Shown: in pieces, positions 1-8,073 of the stretch
Layout: each line of letters begins with the position of its first letter
How positions within the stretch are numbered: position 1 is the first letter of the stretch
Assembly (NCBI GenBank): GCA_913046035.1
Contig: CAJWSW010000017.1
Span: forward strand, 1-43,179
DNA: 43,179 bases
DNA from: an uncultured Alphaproteobacteria bacterium
GTDB lineage: Bacteria > Pseudomonadota > Alphaproteobacteria > MPNO01 > UBA830
Direction of reading: 5' to 3'
The notes under the pieces: model-generated
Told to the model about the DNA's origin: nothing
What the model saw: only the letters and a program-made list of their open reading frames with translations
Database searches by the model: none
Position numbers and translations under genes: made by a program

Positions 1-1
1 T

Positions 2-640
2 GAAAAAAGCGGAGAAGTAGATCATACACCAGATCACAAAGATCATGATGATCACAAAAAAGATGGGCACAAGGAACACGCCGATAAAGGCCACGATCAT
101 CATGATCATGGCGGCGAGTATGATATTCACATTTGGCTGGACACCCGGAATGCTATCGCGATGGTCAAAGCGATCGCTAAGGTTCTCTCAACAAAAGATG
201 CTGAAAATAGCGTGCGATATAAATCCAACGCCGATAGAGCTGTTATTCGGCTTCAAGCCTTAAACGCTGAGGTAAAAACGATATTGAAGCCGGTCCAACG
301 GGCTCCATTCATGAACTTTCACGATGCGTGGCAATATTTTAATGCAGAATTCAGCATGAATTATGTTGGGGCACTTACCCTAAACCCCGAGGCGAAACCC
401 GGTGCACGCCGGATCGCGCAGGTGCAAAAGACCATTCGTGAGAGCGGTGCCAAGTGTTTGTTTGCTGAGCCTCAGTTTCCTGCCGCTTTAGCCCAGGTCG
501 CAGTGCGCGGCACACCTGCAAAGATTGATGTCATTGATCCCATTGGCGCGTATTTAACGCCCGGACCCGATCTTTACTTTGATCTCATGCGCCAAACGGC
601 AAATGAAATGGCTTCGTGTCTGGGACGCTCGAAGGGTTAA
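2..640 (+). CDS. znuA: Zinc ABC transporter substrate-binding protein ZnuA, 3' part (5' end outside window)
   Basis: The reading frame is open from base 2 and encodes the last 212 residues of a periplasmic metal-binding protein of the ZnuA (cluster A-I) family, which captures Zn2+ for the ZnuBC transporter. The first ~38 visible residues are a His/Asp/Lys-rich loop (e.g. DHHDHGG), typical of ZnuA. After it come the family's metal-ligand regions: the His in YDIHIWLD, the His in NFHDAWQYF, and the Asp in VIDPIGA. The ATG at 161 is internal, so an ORF called from there would be too short. The signal peptide and first domain lie left of the window. The next gene is convergent, so znuB/znuC are not downstream. 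Zur control is usual for the family, but its promoter is not visible. Confidence 0.9.
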   Translation, partial: EKSGEVDHTPDHKDHDDHKKDGHKEHADKGHDHHDHGGEYDIHIWLDTRNAIAMVKAIAKVLSTKDAENSVRYKSNADRAVIRLQALNAEVKTILKPVQRAPFMNFHDAWQYFNAEFSMNYVGALTLNPEAKPGARRIAQVQKTIRESGAKCLFAEPQFPAALAQVAVRGTPAKIDVIDPIGAYLTPGPDLYFDLMRQTANEMASCLGRSKG

Positions 641-748
641 CGATCGGAGCGACGTTTTGTTCGGCGCCAACGAACGATAAAAAATTCTTATTATCAATCA
701 TGGCCGCTTTCTAAAAAGGTGTCGCGCCCAATTGCTCTTATCAAGCTC

Positions 749-1294
749 TCAAACCCCTGCGCTTTCTGTTGGCTCTAAATCTACATCCAGTGCCTGTAGT
801 ACTCGACAATGAGAGATATAAGCCCCGACCATCAGTGTTAGTTCTACGATTTGTCGGTCTGAGAAATGCTCTCTCAATGGTGAAAAGATTTCTTCCGGTA
901 CAGAGACATTTTCTGCCATGGCGTCCACATATGCGAGTACAGACTGCTCCGCGTCATTGAACAAAGGGGAATTTTCCCATTCGCAAAGGGCCGAACACAC
1001 CTCGGGTGTTATGCCCTCATCCTCTGCAAGTTTTGGTACGTGTTGGCGTAGGACGTATTCCGAAGCCATCAACTGGCCCAGTCTTATGATTACAATTTCT
1101 CTCAAACGACCGCTAAGCTTCGTGCCCCAGCGTATTTGATTAATATGATTGAACCAGCTTTCGGCTAATGGTGGGCTGTGAAGAAGGGTGCGGTACACAT
1201 TGATAAGCTTGCCTCGTCGTCTTCCGACTATGCGCTCCAAGAGATCTTTGTGCTCGGGTAAATCTTCGGTGTTTAGAAAAGGGACTCGGGCCAT
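749..1294 (-). CDS. Carboxymuconolactone decarboxylase (AhpD-like) family protein
   Basis: This 181-residue all-helical protein belongs to the carboxymuconolactone decarboxylase/AhpD superfamily. The core motif around residues 70-100 (RLREIVIIRLGQL, then EYVLRQHVPKLAEDEG) fits the family, but the CxxC redox pair is absent (EYVL occupies its place). A peroxidase role is therefore unlikely, and a lactone decarboxylase-like or unknown role is more so. The ATG at 1294 has AGGAG about ten bases upstream. It is divergent from the 2-hydroxyacid dehydrogenase at 1359, with only ~64 bases between starts, so the two may share a control region. The substrate cannot be told from sequence. Confidence 0.8.
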   Translation of the reverse strand: MARVPFLNTEDLPEHKDLLERIVGRRRGKLINVYRTLLHSPPLAESWFNHINQIRWGTKLSGRLREIVIIRLGQLMASEYVLRQHVPKLAEDEGITPEVCSALCEWENSPLFNDAEQSVLAYVDAMAENVSVPEEIFSPLREHFSDRQIVELTLMVGAYISHCRVLQALDVDLEPTESAGV

Positions 1295-1358
1295 ATGCGC
1301 CAGTGCTCCTATGAGTATAATCTATCTAATAACTTACTCTTTTCGGAAGATCGGTTAT

Positions 1359-2435
1359 ATGGCAACTATTGTCGTTCAAGACGATAAAATCCTCAGATTT
1401 CTAGAGGTGATTCTTGATCCAGAGGTCGCCCCTGAGCGTGTTGCCGCATTTTGCGATTATCTCTCTTTTGACATCCCCGACCCAGAAGCTTGGTTTAATG
1501 AACAACGTCTGCGGGCAGGAGCTGTTTACCCGTCAAAAGTTATAATGGTTGAAGATGAAACCGCTATGAGAGCCGCGCTACCCGCCGCTGATGCCGTTGT
1601 TATCGAAGGTCTGCAAATTGGCGCCGATGACCTCGTGGAAGGGGCAAATCTCAAACTGGTGCAGAAGTTTGGGATAGACACACGAAATATAGATCTTGAT
1701 GCCTGCAGTGAAGCAGCCGTTCCGGTTCGAACGTTACGCCGTCGTGTTAATGCCAACGTGGCTGAACATGCAATTCTTCTTATGCTAGCCGTCGGCCGCA
1801 AACTCATCGAAACGCACGCAGCGCTCGATTTTGGCTCTTTGCAGGCACTAGGTTACAAGCCGTCTAAATTCGACGCAGACCATGTGGCCGGCGCCAACTG
1901 GGCACGCATTGCCGGGCTTAAAAGTCTCTTTGGGGCGACACTCGGGGCGCTTGGTCTTGGCGAAATAGGACGCGAGGTAGCGGCCCGAGCCAGCTCGATG
2001 GGTATGGACGTTTTGTACCATCAAAGGTCGCGTCTGCCCGAAGAGATTGAAGCCAAATATTCGGCGACATATGTATCCTACGAAGACCTCCTTAAACGCT
2101 CGGACTTCATTAGTATTCATTTACCCCTTACGGCCTCAACGCAGGGAATGTTGAATGCCAATGCCTTCTCGCAAATGAAACCGGGTGCGATCATTACTAA
2201 TATATCTCGAGCCCATATAATCGACCGCGCGGCTCTGATCGGTGCGCTTGATAGCGGGCGTCTTGGGGGTGCTGGTCTTGATGTACACTATGAAGAGCCT
2301 AGTAAGACCGACGAGCCATTAAAAGGATATTCGAATGTGGTGCTCAGTCCTCACGTCGCTGTTGCGCATCGCTCTCACAACCTAGCCGATACAGCGGAGC
2401 TGGTAGAAAATTTGGTCAATGCGCTCGAAGAATAA
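1359..2435 (+). CDS. D-isomer-specific 2-hydroxyacid dehydrogenase
   Basis: A 358-residue NAD(P)-dependent oxidoreductase of the D-2-hydroxyacid dehydrogenase family (phosphoglycerate/glyoxylate reductase-like), expected to interconvert a 2-oxoacid and a D-2-hydroxyacid in the cytoplasm. The nucleotide-binding motif is LGALGLGEIGREVAAR. The catalytic residues are visible as Arg in NISRAHIIDR, Glu in DVHYEEP and His in LSPHVAVAH. The frame stays open upstream to 1188, but that part overlaps the divergent gene and is not conserved-looking. The ATG at 1359 has GGAAGA eight bases before it and begins a typical N-terminus, so I chose it. The exact substrate is unknown. Confidence 0.9.
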   Translation: MATIVVQDDKILRFLEVILDPEVAPERVAAFCDYLSFDIPDPEAWFNEQRLRAGAVYPSKVIMVEDETAMRAALPAADAVVIEGLQIGADDLVEGANLKLVQKFGIDTRNIDLDACSEAAVPVRTLRRRVNANVAEHAILLMLAVGRKLIETHAALDFGSLQALGYKPSKFDADHVAGANWARIAGLKSLFGATLGALGLGEIGREVAARASSMGMDVLYHQRSRLPEEIEAKYSATYVSYEDLLKRSDFISIHLPLTASTQGMLNANAFSQMKPGAIITNISRAHIIDRAALIGALDSGRLGGAGLDVHYEEPSKTDEPLKGYSNVVLSPHVAVAHRSHNLADTAELVENLVNALEE

Positions 2436-2561
2436 TTAGGTTCTAACTCTTCATTATAGTGTTTGAATTAACTTTGGCTGCGCAATATCTGTCAGTGATA
2501 TGGTCAAATAGCTTTATCAGTTCTCAATACTTAAAACATAACGTTCTTTAGGAGGGGACTC

Positions 2562-2690
2562 ATGGAGGCTGGATCCTGCCAAAAAACATATCGTCGCAAA
2601 AGGCGTGAAGCCAGCCGTTACTTGGGCAAACTCCGACGCCCTCCGTCGCTTTATGCGGCTCTGTTTAGGCGAGTTCTGGCACCTCTTTGA
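2562..2690 (+). CDS. Possible small basic protein or frameshifted gene remnant
   Basis: A 42-codon ORF follows an excellent ribosome binding site (AGGAGG at 2550-2555, six bases before the ATG). The product would carry 12 Lys/Arg among 42 residues and resembles nothing I know. The +1 frame over the same bases is open from 2563 to a TAA at 2701-2703 and reads more like ordinary protein (LDPAKKHIVAKGVKPAV). A gene with one indel near its start is therefore an alternative. The 3' end overlaps the end of the convergent hydrolase. Weak call. Confidence 0.25.
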   Translation: MEAGSCQKTYRRKRREASRYLGKLRRPPSLYAALFRRVLAPL

Positions 2691-3465
2691 GAAAGGCAGT
2701 TAATGAACCGTTCACCGCTTCAGGATTTTCAATATTGGTGATGTGGCCCGCACCATCGACTACAACGTGTCGGCAGTTGGGAATTACTGCAGCGGCTTCA
2801 GCTAGAGCTTCTGGAGGCGCACCCTTATCTTGCGCTCCTCCAATAATCAAGGTTGGCACCTGGACCTTCCTAAGCCCTGATCCGAACGCAAGTAGCTTGA
2901 GTGCCTCGCAACACCCTTCATGACCAACTGGGTTAGTGGATCTTAACATTTCGCGCACTTTGTCTAGCGATGGTGGGTTTGCGGCAACGAATTCTGGCGT
3001 AAACCAACGTTGTATAGTGGGTTCGACTATTCCCTCCATCCCACTCTTTCGCACGGTGTCTATCCTGTATTGGAAATACGCGGCATAGTCCGGTGGAGCA
3101 TCAGGCCGAGCGTCGCAGGCGACAAGTGATAGCAGACGATCACCATGGTTCTGCGCCATCCCGTAACCGAGCATTCCACCGATAGAAAGCCCTACCCAAT
3201 GGGTCTTTTGAATTTCAAAATGATCTAGTAGCGTGCACGCGTCCCTCATCAGGTCGTTGAAGGAATATGGGCCGGGTGGTGCGTCAGAGCCGCCATGTCC
3301 GCGATGGTCATAGCGGAGGATGCGGTAATCTTTTTTTAGGATGTCTACTTGTTCGTCCCATAGGGTGAGATTGTTGCCAAGTGCATGACTAAAAGTTACC
3401 CAAGGTGCGTCCTCTTTACCGTCAATCTCGCAATTTAATTGAAACTCGCCGACGCTGACCTTCAT
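2665..3465 (-). CDS. Alpha/beta hydrolase, 3-oxoadipate enol-lactonase-like
   Basis: This 266-residue alpha/beta hydrolase has the length and residue pattern of 3-oxoadipate enol-lactonases (PcaD), which open the enol-lactone of the beta-ketoadipate pathway. The triad is visible: nucleophile Ser94 in GLSIGG, Asp213 in GAQDKGAP, and His241 in GAGHITNIE. RYDHRGHGGSD is the usual strand-4 signature. GGAG precedes the ATG. No other pca genes are next to it. The neighbour downstream (in gene direction) is a convergent small ORF, and upstream are SDR and recQ. The substrate is therefore an inference from similarity; a related esterase or lactonase is possible. Confidence 0.8.
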   Translation of the reverse strand: MKVSVGEFQLNCEIDGKEDAPWVTFSHALGNNLTLWDEQVDILKKDYRILRYDHRGHGGSDAPPGPYSFNDLMRDACTLLDHFEIQKTHWVGLSIGGMLGYGMAQNHGDRLLSLVACDARPDAPPDYAAYFQYRIDTVRKSGMEGIVEPTIQRWFTPEFVAANPPSLDKVREMLRSTNPVGHEGCCEALKLLAFGSGLRKVQVPTLIIGGAQDKGAPPEALAEAAAVIPNCRHVVVDGAGHITNIENPEAVNGSLTAFLKEVPELA

Positions 3466-3500
3466 TTATAATTCTCCATTTTCATAGGCGCTTGGTCAAA

Positions 3501-4250
3501 TCAGAAGGGAATACGCTGTCCGTCCCAAGCGTAGGTTTGACCGCTATCAACGGAAGTGAGCCCGTTTATCACCGATATTAAGCGATTTACCGAGTATGCA
3601 GGCGTAAAAAGTTTGTCGCTTGGCACGCTAGTCTGAAACGGCTTCGATAGCGGTGTATCAACCGTTCCGGGATGAAGACCAACACAAATGGATTCAGGGT
3701 TTCGCCTCGCTAATTCTACTGACAAAGTCCTTAGGATCATATTAAGGCCTGCTTTTGACGAACGGTAGGCGTGCCAGCCACCTAGAGAGTTATCCTCGAT
3801 GCTCCCGACCCGCGCCGATAAGCAAGCAAAAACGGACTTGGATTTTGTATCCAGAAGAGGAAGGAAATGCTTTGCCACTAATGCCGGACCAATAGTATTA
3901 ATCCGGTAAGCGGTGGCCAGCGCATCCGCCGAAAGCGCTTTCCAAGACTTCTCGGGTGACAGGCCTGCTGCGTGCAGCACGCCGGTCGCGACAATAACTA
4001 GCTGATAAGTAGGTTCGTGATCTACAGCTGACCTTGCCGCCGCTTCAATTGATGCCTCGTCTTCAATATCAATGGCTATCGTTTTCACACAATCCGATGC
4101 AAGACCGGCTGTGACCCTCGAGAGTGCAAGAACGGATAGGACCCGTTCGTCGTCGGCGAGTGTATTAACGAAGGCACGTCCCAATCCGCCTGTAGCCCCG
4201 ATGACTATGGCGTGAACCTGAGGTGCAAAAGACGTTAAGAGATTACCCAT
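3501..4250 (-). CDS. SDR family oxidoreductase (CsgA/C-factor-like)
   Basis: A 249-residue short-chain dehydrogenase. The cofactor motif is GATGGLGRA (residues 18-26) and the catalytic pair is Tyr162 and Lys166 in YRSSK, with a preceding LSARVGS carrying the Ser. The family resembles CsgA/C-factor-type SDRs, whose real substrates are mostly unknown. The start overlaps the recQ stop by one base (TAATG), so the two genes are translationally coupled in one transcript. The end lies ~35 bases before the next hydrolase gene, which may be in the same operon. Confidence 0.85.
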   Translation of the reverse strand: MGNLLTSFAPQVHAIVIGATGGLGRAFVNTLADDERVLSVLALSRVTAGLASDCVKTIAIDIEDEASIEAAARSAVDHEPTYQLVIVATGVLHAAGLSPEKSWKALSADALATAYRINTIGPALVAKHFLPLLDTKSKSVFACLSARVGSIEDNSLGGWHAYRSSKAGLNMILRTLSVELARRNPESICVGLHPGTVDTPLSKPFQTSVPSDKLFTPAYSVNRLISVINGLTSVDSGQTYAWDGQRIPF

Positions 4251-6103
4251 TATGAAATTCGATTGATGGTTGTTACGAAAGTTTCTCCAAAATCACGGAG
4301 CTTGGCTGCGCCGACACCGTGGATTGCCGCAAATTCATCAACGGTCGCAGGTCTTTGGCGCGCCATATCCACCAATGATCGGTCGGGAAATATTACGTAC
4401 GCGGGCACACCTCTCGATTTTGCAAGCCTTAAGCGTAATTTCCGAAGTTCTGCAAGCAACGCGGTATCAGCATCTGGTAGATCAGCGACTGTTGCGAGGT
4501 CTCTAATCTTGCGGTTTGCGGCGCGGTTTTTTTTCAGTGTGTCCTTACGGTAATGGAAGTTTTCCAGGCCCCTCATCAGGCCCTCTCCCTTTAACGTAAT
4601 AGTTAGTCCACCATAACCCCGCACATCAAGCTGTAAAAACTGTGCCGCGACGAGTTGACGGATGATTGACTGCCATTCTCCTTTCCGCAACTCGGTGCCG
4701 ATGCCGAATGCGGGACGTTGATTATGTCCTGCCTTGGAAATTTTTTCTGTCAGCACCCCCCGAAGAATATCGATTACATGGGCGGCACCATAGATGCGCC
4801 CTGATTGATCGACCGCAGCCAGTACTTTTTGGCCATATTCGGTGCCGTCCAACAATTCCACCGGATCTGTGCAGGTATCACAATTACCGCAGGATTCAAT
4901 TGTCTCACCAAAATATTTTAGTAAGGACCGTCTTCTGCATTCTGGTGTTTCGCAATATCCAACGAGGGCGTCCAAGCGCTTGTGTTCACGACGCTTACGG
5001 TCCGGACCTGCATCCTCGTTTTCAACAAATACTCTGCGCATTCGGATGTCTTGTAGGCCATACAACATGTGCGCATCTGCTGGCGCGCCGTCGCGACCGG
5101 CACGACCAATTTCTTGGTAATAGGCTTCGATACTTGCCGGCAAGTCCAGGTGTAGAACAAAGCGTACATCGGACTTGTCTATCCCCATGCCGAACGCGAT
5201 CGTAGCGACGATCACGACCCCAGGATCTGTCATAAAGGCATTTTGGTTAGTCTGGCGCGCGTGCTGCTCCATTCCGGCGTGGTAAGGAAGCGCCTTGATG
5301 CCTTTTTCCTGCAAATAACTGGCTATTTCTTCCGTCTTCTTTCGAGACAGGCAGTAGACAATCCCGCTTTCGCCAGCGTGCCGCGAGAGGAAATTTCTCA
5401 CCTGCCGCTTCCAATTCTGCTTCATTTCCACTGACATACGGATATTTGGCCGATCAAACCCTAGCACTATGGTCTTGGCCTTGCCCTCGAATAGCCGATT
5501 GTTTATGTCCTCACGGGTGACAGCATCGGCGGTGGCGGTGAGCGCGGCGACAGGTACCTTTGGAAATAAGGCTCGGAGCTGTGATAGCGCCTCGTATTCG
5601 GGGCGAAAGGCTGGTCCCCATTGAGAAATACAATGTGCTTCGTCGATGGCGAACATTCGGACGTCAAGCTTCTTAAGAGCAGCTATCATTCGTTCTGTCA
5701 TCAGGCGCTCTGGTGCCATATAGAGAAGGCGGATGTCCCCGGCTGCCGCGCGACGCCAGGTAGCGATGTTGTCTTCACGCAGGCGTGAAGAATTGATGGC
5801 GTCGGCAGCGACGCCCGCATACTCCAAAGCCGCAACCTGGTCTTCCATCAATGCAACCAATGGAGAGACCACAATCGTTAGCCCGCCAGTAATTAAGGCG
5901 GGAATTTGAAAGCATAATGATTTGCCCGATCCCGTCGGCATTACAGTGAGGACATTTTCCCCGGAGAGCAGAGTGTCAATGACTTGCTCTTGACCCGGAC
6001 GAAAACCGTCAAATCCGAATACATCTTTTAAAACAGTGTGCTTAGGGGCCTGTTTGGCGATTTCCGCACTAATTCGCATAGCCGTAGTGTATGCGAATTG
6101 CAT
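4250..6103 (-). CDS. recQ: ATP-dependent DNA helicase RecQ
   Basis: A 617-residue 3'-5' helicase acting in recombination repair, close to the 609 residues of E. coli RecQ. Motifs in order: Walker A MPTGSGKS (Lys61), DEAH at 154-157 (DEAHCISQWG), ALTATA, the helicase-C motif ATIAFGMGIDKSDVR, and QEIGRAGRDG. After these come the zinc-binding cysteines (CETPECRR, CGNCDTC), a winged-helix region, and a C-terminal HRDC domain (~540-615). The start is uncertain: ATG at 6103 or ATG at 6079 (residue 9); neither has a clear ribosome binding site. Both lie within or beside a perfect inverted repeat (6071-6099). Confidence 0.95.
   Translation of the reverse strand: MQFAYTTAMRISAEIAKQAPKHTVLKDVFGFDGFRPGQEQVIDTLLSGENVLTVMPTGSGKSLCFQIPALITGGLTIVVSPLVALMEDQVAALEYAGVAADAINSSRLREDNIATWRRAAAGDIRLLYMAPERLMTERMIAALKKLDVRMFAIDEAHCISQWGPAFRPEYEALSQLRALFPKVPVAALTATADAVTREDINNRLFEGKAKTIVLGFDRPNIRMSVEMKQNWKRQVRNFLSRHAGESGIVYCLSRKKTEEIASYLQEKGIKALPYHAGMEQHARQTNQNAFMTDPGVVIVATIAFGMGIDKSDVRFVLHLDLPASIEAYYQEIGRAGRDGAPADAHMLYGLQDIRMRRVFVENEDAGPDRKRREHKRLDALVGYCETPECRRRSLLKYFGETIESCGNCDTCTDPVELLDGTEYGQKVLAAVDQSGRIYGAAHVIDILRGVLTEKISKAGHNQRPAFGIGTELRKGEWQSIIRQLVAAQFLQLDVRGYGGLTITLKGEGLMRGLENFHYRKDTLKKNRAANRKIRDLATVADLPDADTALLAELRKLRLRLAKSRGVPAYVIFPDRSLVDMARQRPATVDEFAAIHGVGAAKLRDFGETFVTTINRIS
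6071..6099. repeat. Perfect 10-base inverted repeat over the recQ start
   Basis: The arms AATTCGCATA (6071-6080) and TATGCGAATT (6090-6099) flank a nine-base spacer. The ATG at 6079 lies in one arm, so an RNA hairpin could mask that start, or a dimeric repressor could bind the DNA. One such repeat could occur by chance in 43 kb. Confidence 0.4.
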
Positions 6104-6130
6104 GATTCGAGCGACGGTATGACGCTTGTT

Positions 6131-7945
6131 TTATCCTAATTCGAGTGCTTCGCGTTTAATTTCCAGCTCTAACCATTTCTCTTCGGCAGACAAGAGATCG
6201 ACCTCGCTCTTTTTAAGTGCCTCTGCTGTTGTTTTAAATTTTTCGGGATTTGTAGAAAACAGGTCCGGATCGGCCAACGTGTCCCGGTGGATTGCAATCT
6301 CGGCCTGCAATTTTTCAATTCGGCTAGGTAGAGTTTCCAGTAGGTGCTGATCATTGAAGGTTAGTTTTTTGCGATGTGTTTTTGGTGGTTGAAATCCGAC
6401 CACAGACCCAGCTTGTTTTTTTGGCCGTTGAGTCTCTTTCGGTTGTATTATGTCCCGACCATGTTTTCGCTGGGCCAGCATGTCACTATAACCGCCAGCA
6501 TATTCTTTCCATTTACCATCCCCCTCGCTAGCAATTACTGACGTAACGACCCGGTCGAGGAAATCACGGTCGTGGCTGACCAGAAGAACGGTGCCTTGAT
6601 ATTCGGCTAACAGCTCTTGCAGTAAGTCTAGTGTTTCAAGGTCGAGGTCGTTGGTAGGCTCGTCCAGAACCAAAAGGTTAGACGGCTTCGCAAAGGCGCG
6701 TGCAAGCATGATACGCCCGCGTTCCCCTCCCGACATCACGGCGATCGGCGTCCGCGCCTGGTTCGGTGTGAACAAGAAATCCTTCATGTAGCCGATGACA
6801 TGTCGAACCTCTCCGTTAATAGTAATTTTGTCGCTGCCGCCGGTAAGTGCCCGTGCGAGGGTGTCGGTGGGATCTAGTGTTTTGCGCTGTTGGTCAAGGT
6901 TCTCTAGTTCTAAATTCTTTCCGAGGCGAATATGACCCGCGTCCGGTTCAATTTCACCGACCAATAATCTTAGAAGTGTCGTCTTGCCTGCTCCATTGGG
7001 CCCCACGATACCGACCCGGTCGCCCCGAGCAATTAAGGTAGAAAAGTTGTCCACGACGAGGCGGTCGCCGTAGGATTTGGAAATTTCCTTGGCTATACAG
7101 ACTCGTTTGCCAGAAATGTCCGCTTCGGACGCTAACATGTTGACGACGCCAGTTGTTCCTCGATCACTGCGGCGCTTTGCACGCAGATCAAGGAGGGCGC
7201 GTAAGCGGCCCATATTCCGTTTGCGTCGCGCAGTGACTCCTTTGTGTAACCATTCTGTTTCCGCGGTAATTTTGCGGTTAAGCTTGTGGCGTTCCAGCGC
7301 CTCGGTCTTTAGAAATTTTTCGCGCCACGGTTCAAAATTTGAAAAACCTTGTTTTATTCTGTGGATACGGCCTTGATTAATCCATAGTGTTGTGCGGGAT
7401 AGGTTTTCAAGGAACCGGCGGTCATGGCTGATCAATACAAGGGCGGAACGGATAGCTATGAGCTCTTTTTCCAACCATTCAATTATGGGTAGATCAAGAT
7501 GGTTTGTCGGCTCGTCTAAGAGTAATATATCAGGTTGTGGCGCTATGGCTCTTGCTAACGCTGCACGGCGGACTTCACCCCCTGAGAGACTAGCGGGATC
7601 ACCAATATCCGAAAGTTCCAGACGGTCGATCAGCATCGTTGCGAATTTTGGGTTGTCCCCCGCTTCAAGTCCGGCTTGAACGTACTCACTTACCGTTTTG
7701 TAGCCTGAAACATCAGGTTCTTGGGGCAAGTAACGCAACGTGGTACCAGGTTGGAGGAAGCGCTCTCCGCTATCGGCTTCAATCTCCCCGTTGGCGATCT
7801 TCATGAGCGTCGATTTGCCCGATCCGTTACGCCCGACGAGGCAGATCCGTTCTCCTGCTGAAACGGATAATTCAGCCCCCTCCAATAATGGCATGCCGCC
7901 AAAGGTAAGATGAATGTCACGTAATAAGAGAAGGGGTGGCGCCAT
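6131..7945 (-). CDS. uup: ABC-F family ATPase, Uup-like
   Basis: A 604-residue soluble protein with two ABC ATPase domains and no membrane segment, as in the ABC-F family that acts on the ribosome or on DNA structure. The first domain has Walker A GRNGSGKST (Lys44), signature LSGGEVRRAALARAI, and LLLDEPTNHLDLP. The second has GPNGAGKTT, MSGGERGRIMLARAF and LVLDEPTNDLDLE. A basic linker (~490-520) leads to a charged C-terminal coiled coil (~525-600), the mark of the Uup subgroup. The ATG at 7945 starts a normal N-terminus. recQ starts only ~27 bases beyond its stop, so the two are probably cotranscribed. Confidence 0.9.
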   Translation of the reverse strand: MAPPLLLLRDIHLTFGGMPLLEGAELSVSAGERICLVGRNGSGKSTLMKIANGEIEADSGERFLQPGTTLRYLPQEPDVSGYKTVSEYVQAGLEAGDNPKFATMLIDRLELSDIGDPASLSGGEVRRAALARAIAPQPDILLLDEPTNHLDLPIIEWLEKELIAIRSALVLISHDRRFLENLSRTTLWINQGRIHRIKQGFSNFEPWREKFLKTEALERHKLNRKITAETEWLHKGVTARRKRNMGRLRALLDLRAKRRSDRGTTGVVNMLASEADISGKRVCIAKEISKSYGDRLVVDNFSTLIARGDRVGIVGPNGAGKTTLLRLLVGEIEPDAGHIRLGKNLELENLDQQRKTLDPTDTLARALTGGSDKITINGEVRHVIGYMKDFLFTPNQARTPIAVMSGGERGRIMLARAFAKPSNLLVLDEPTNDLDLETLDLLQELLAEYQGTVLLVSHDRDFLDRVVTSVIASEGDGKWKEYAGGYSDMLAQRKHGRDIIQPKETQRPKKQAGSVVGFQPPKTHRKKLTFNDQHLLETLPSRIEKLQAEIAIHRDTLADPDLFSTNPEKFKTTAEALKKSEVDLLSAEEKWLELEIKREALELG

Positions 7946-8073
7946 GACAGCATTCCCAATCAGTTTTCAGCGCACGCGTGGAAAGTTAGAGACTTTAATA
8001 AAAAACCGGTACTTTTGGCCTGTTTTCTAGGCTTCTTCTAGGCGGCGGATAGTGGTCTAATACGATCAACCCG

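Noticed and set aside
1188-1358. N-terminal extension of the 2-hydroxyacid dehydrogenase
   Set aside because: Overlaps the divergent gene, is rich in Ser/Arg, and has no ribosome site; ATG 1359 is better.
4666-5205. Plus-strand ORF of 179 codons
   Set aside because: Antisense to conserved RecQ helicase motifs; a shadow frame.
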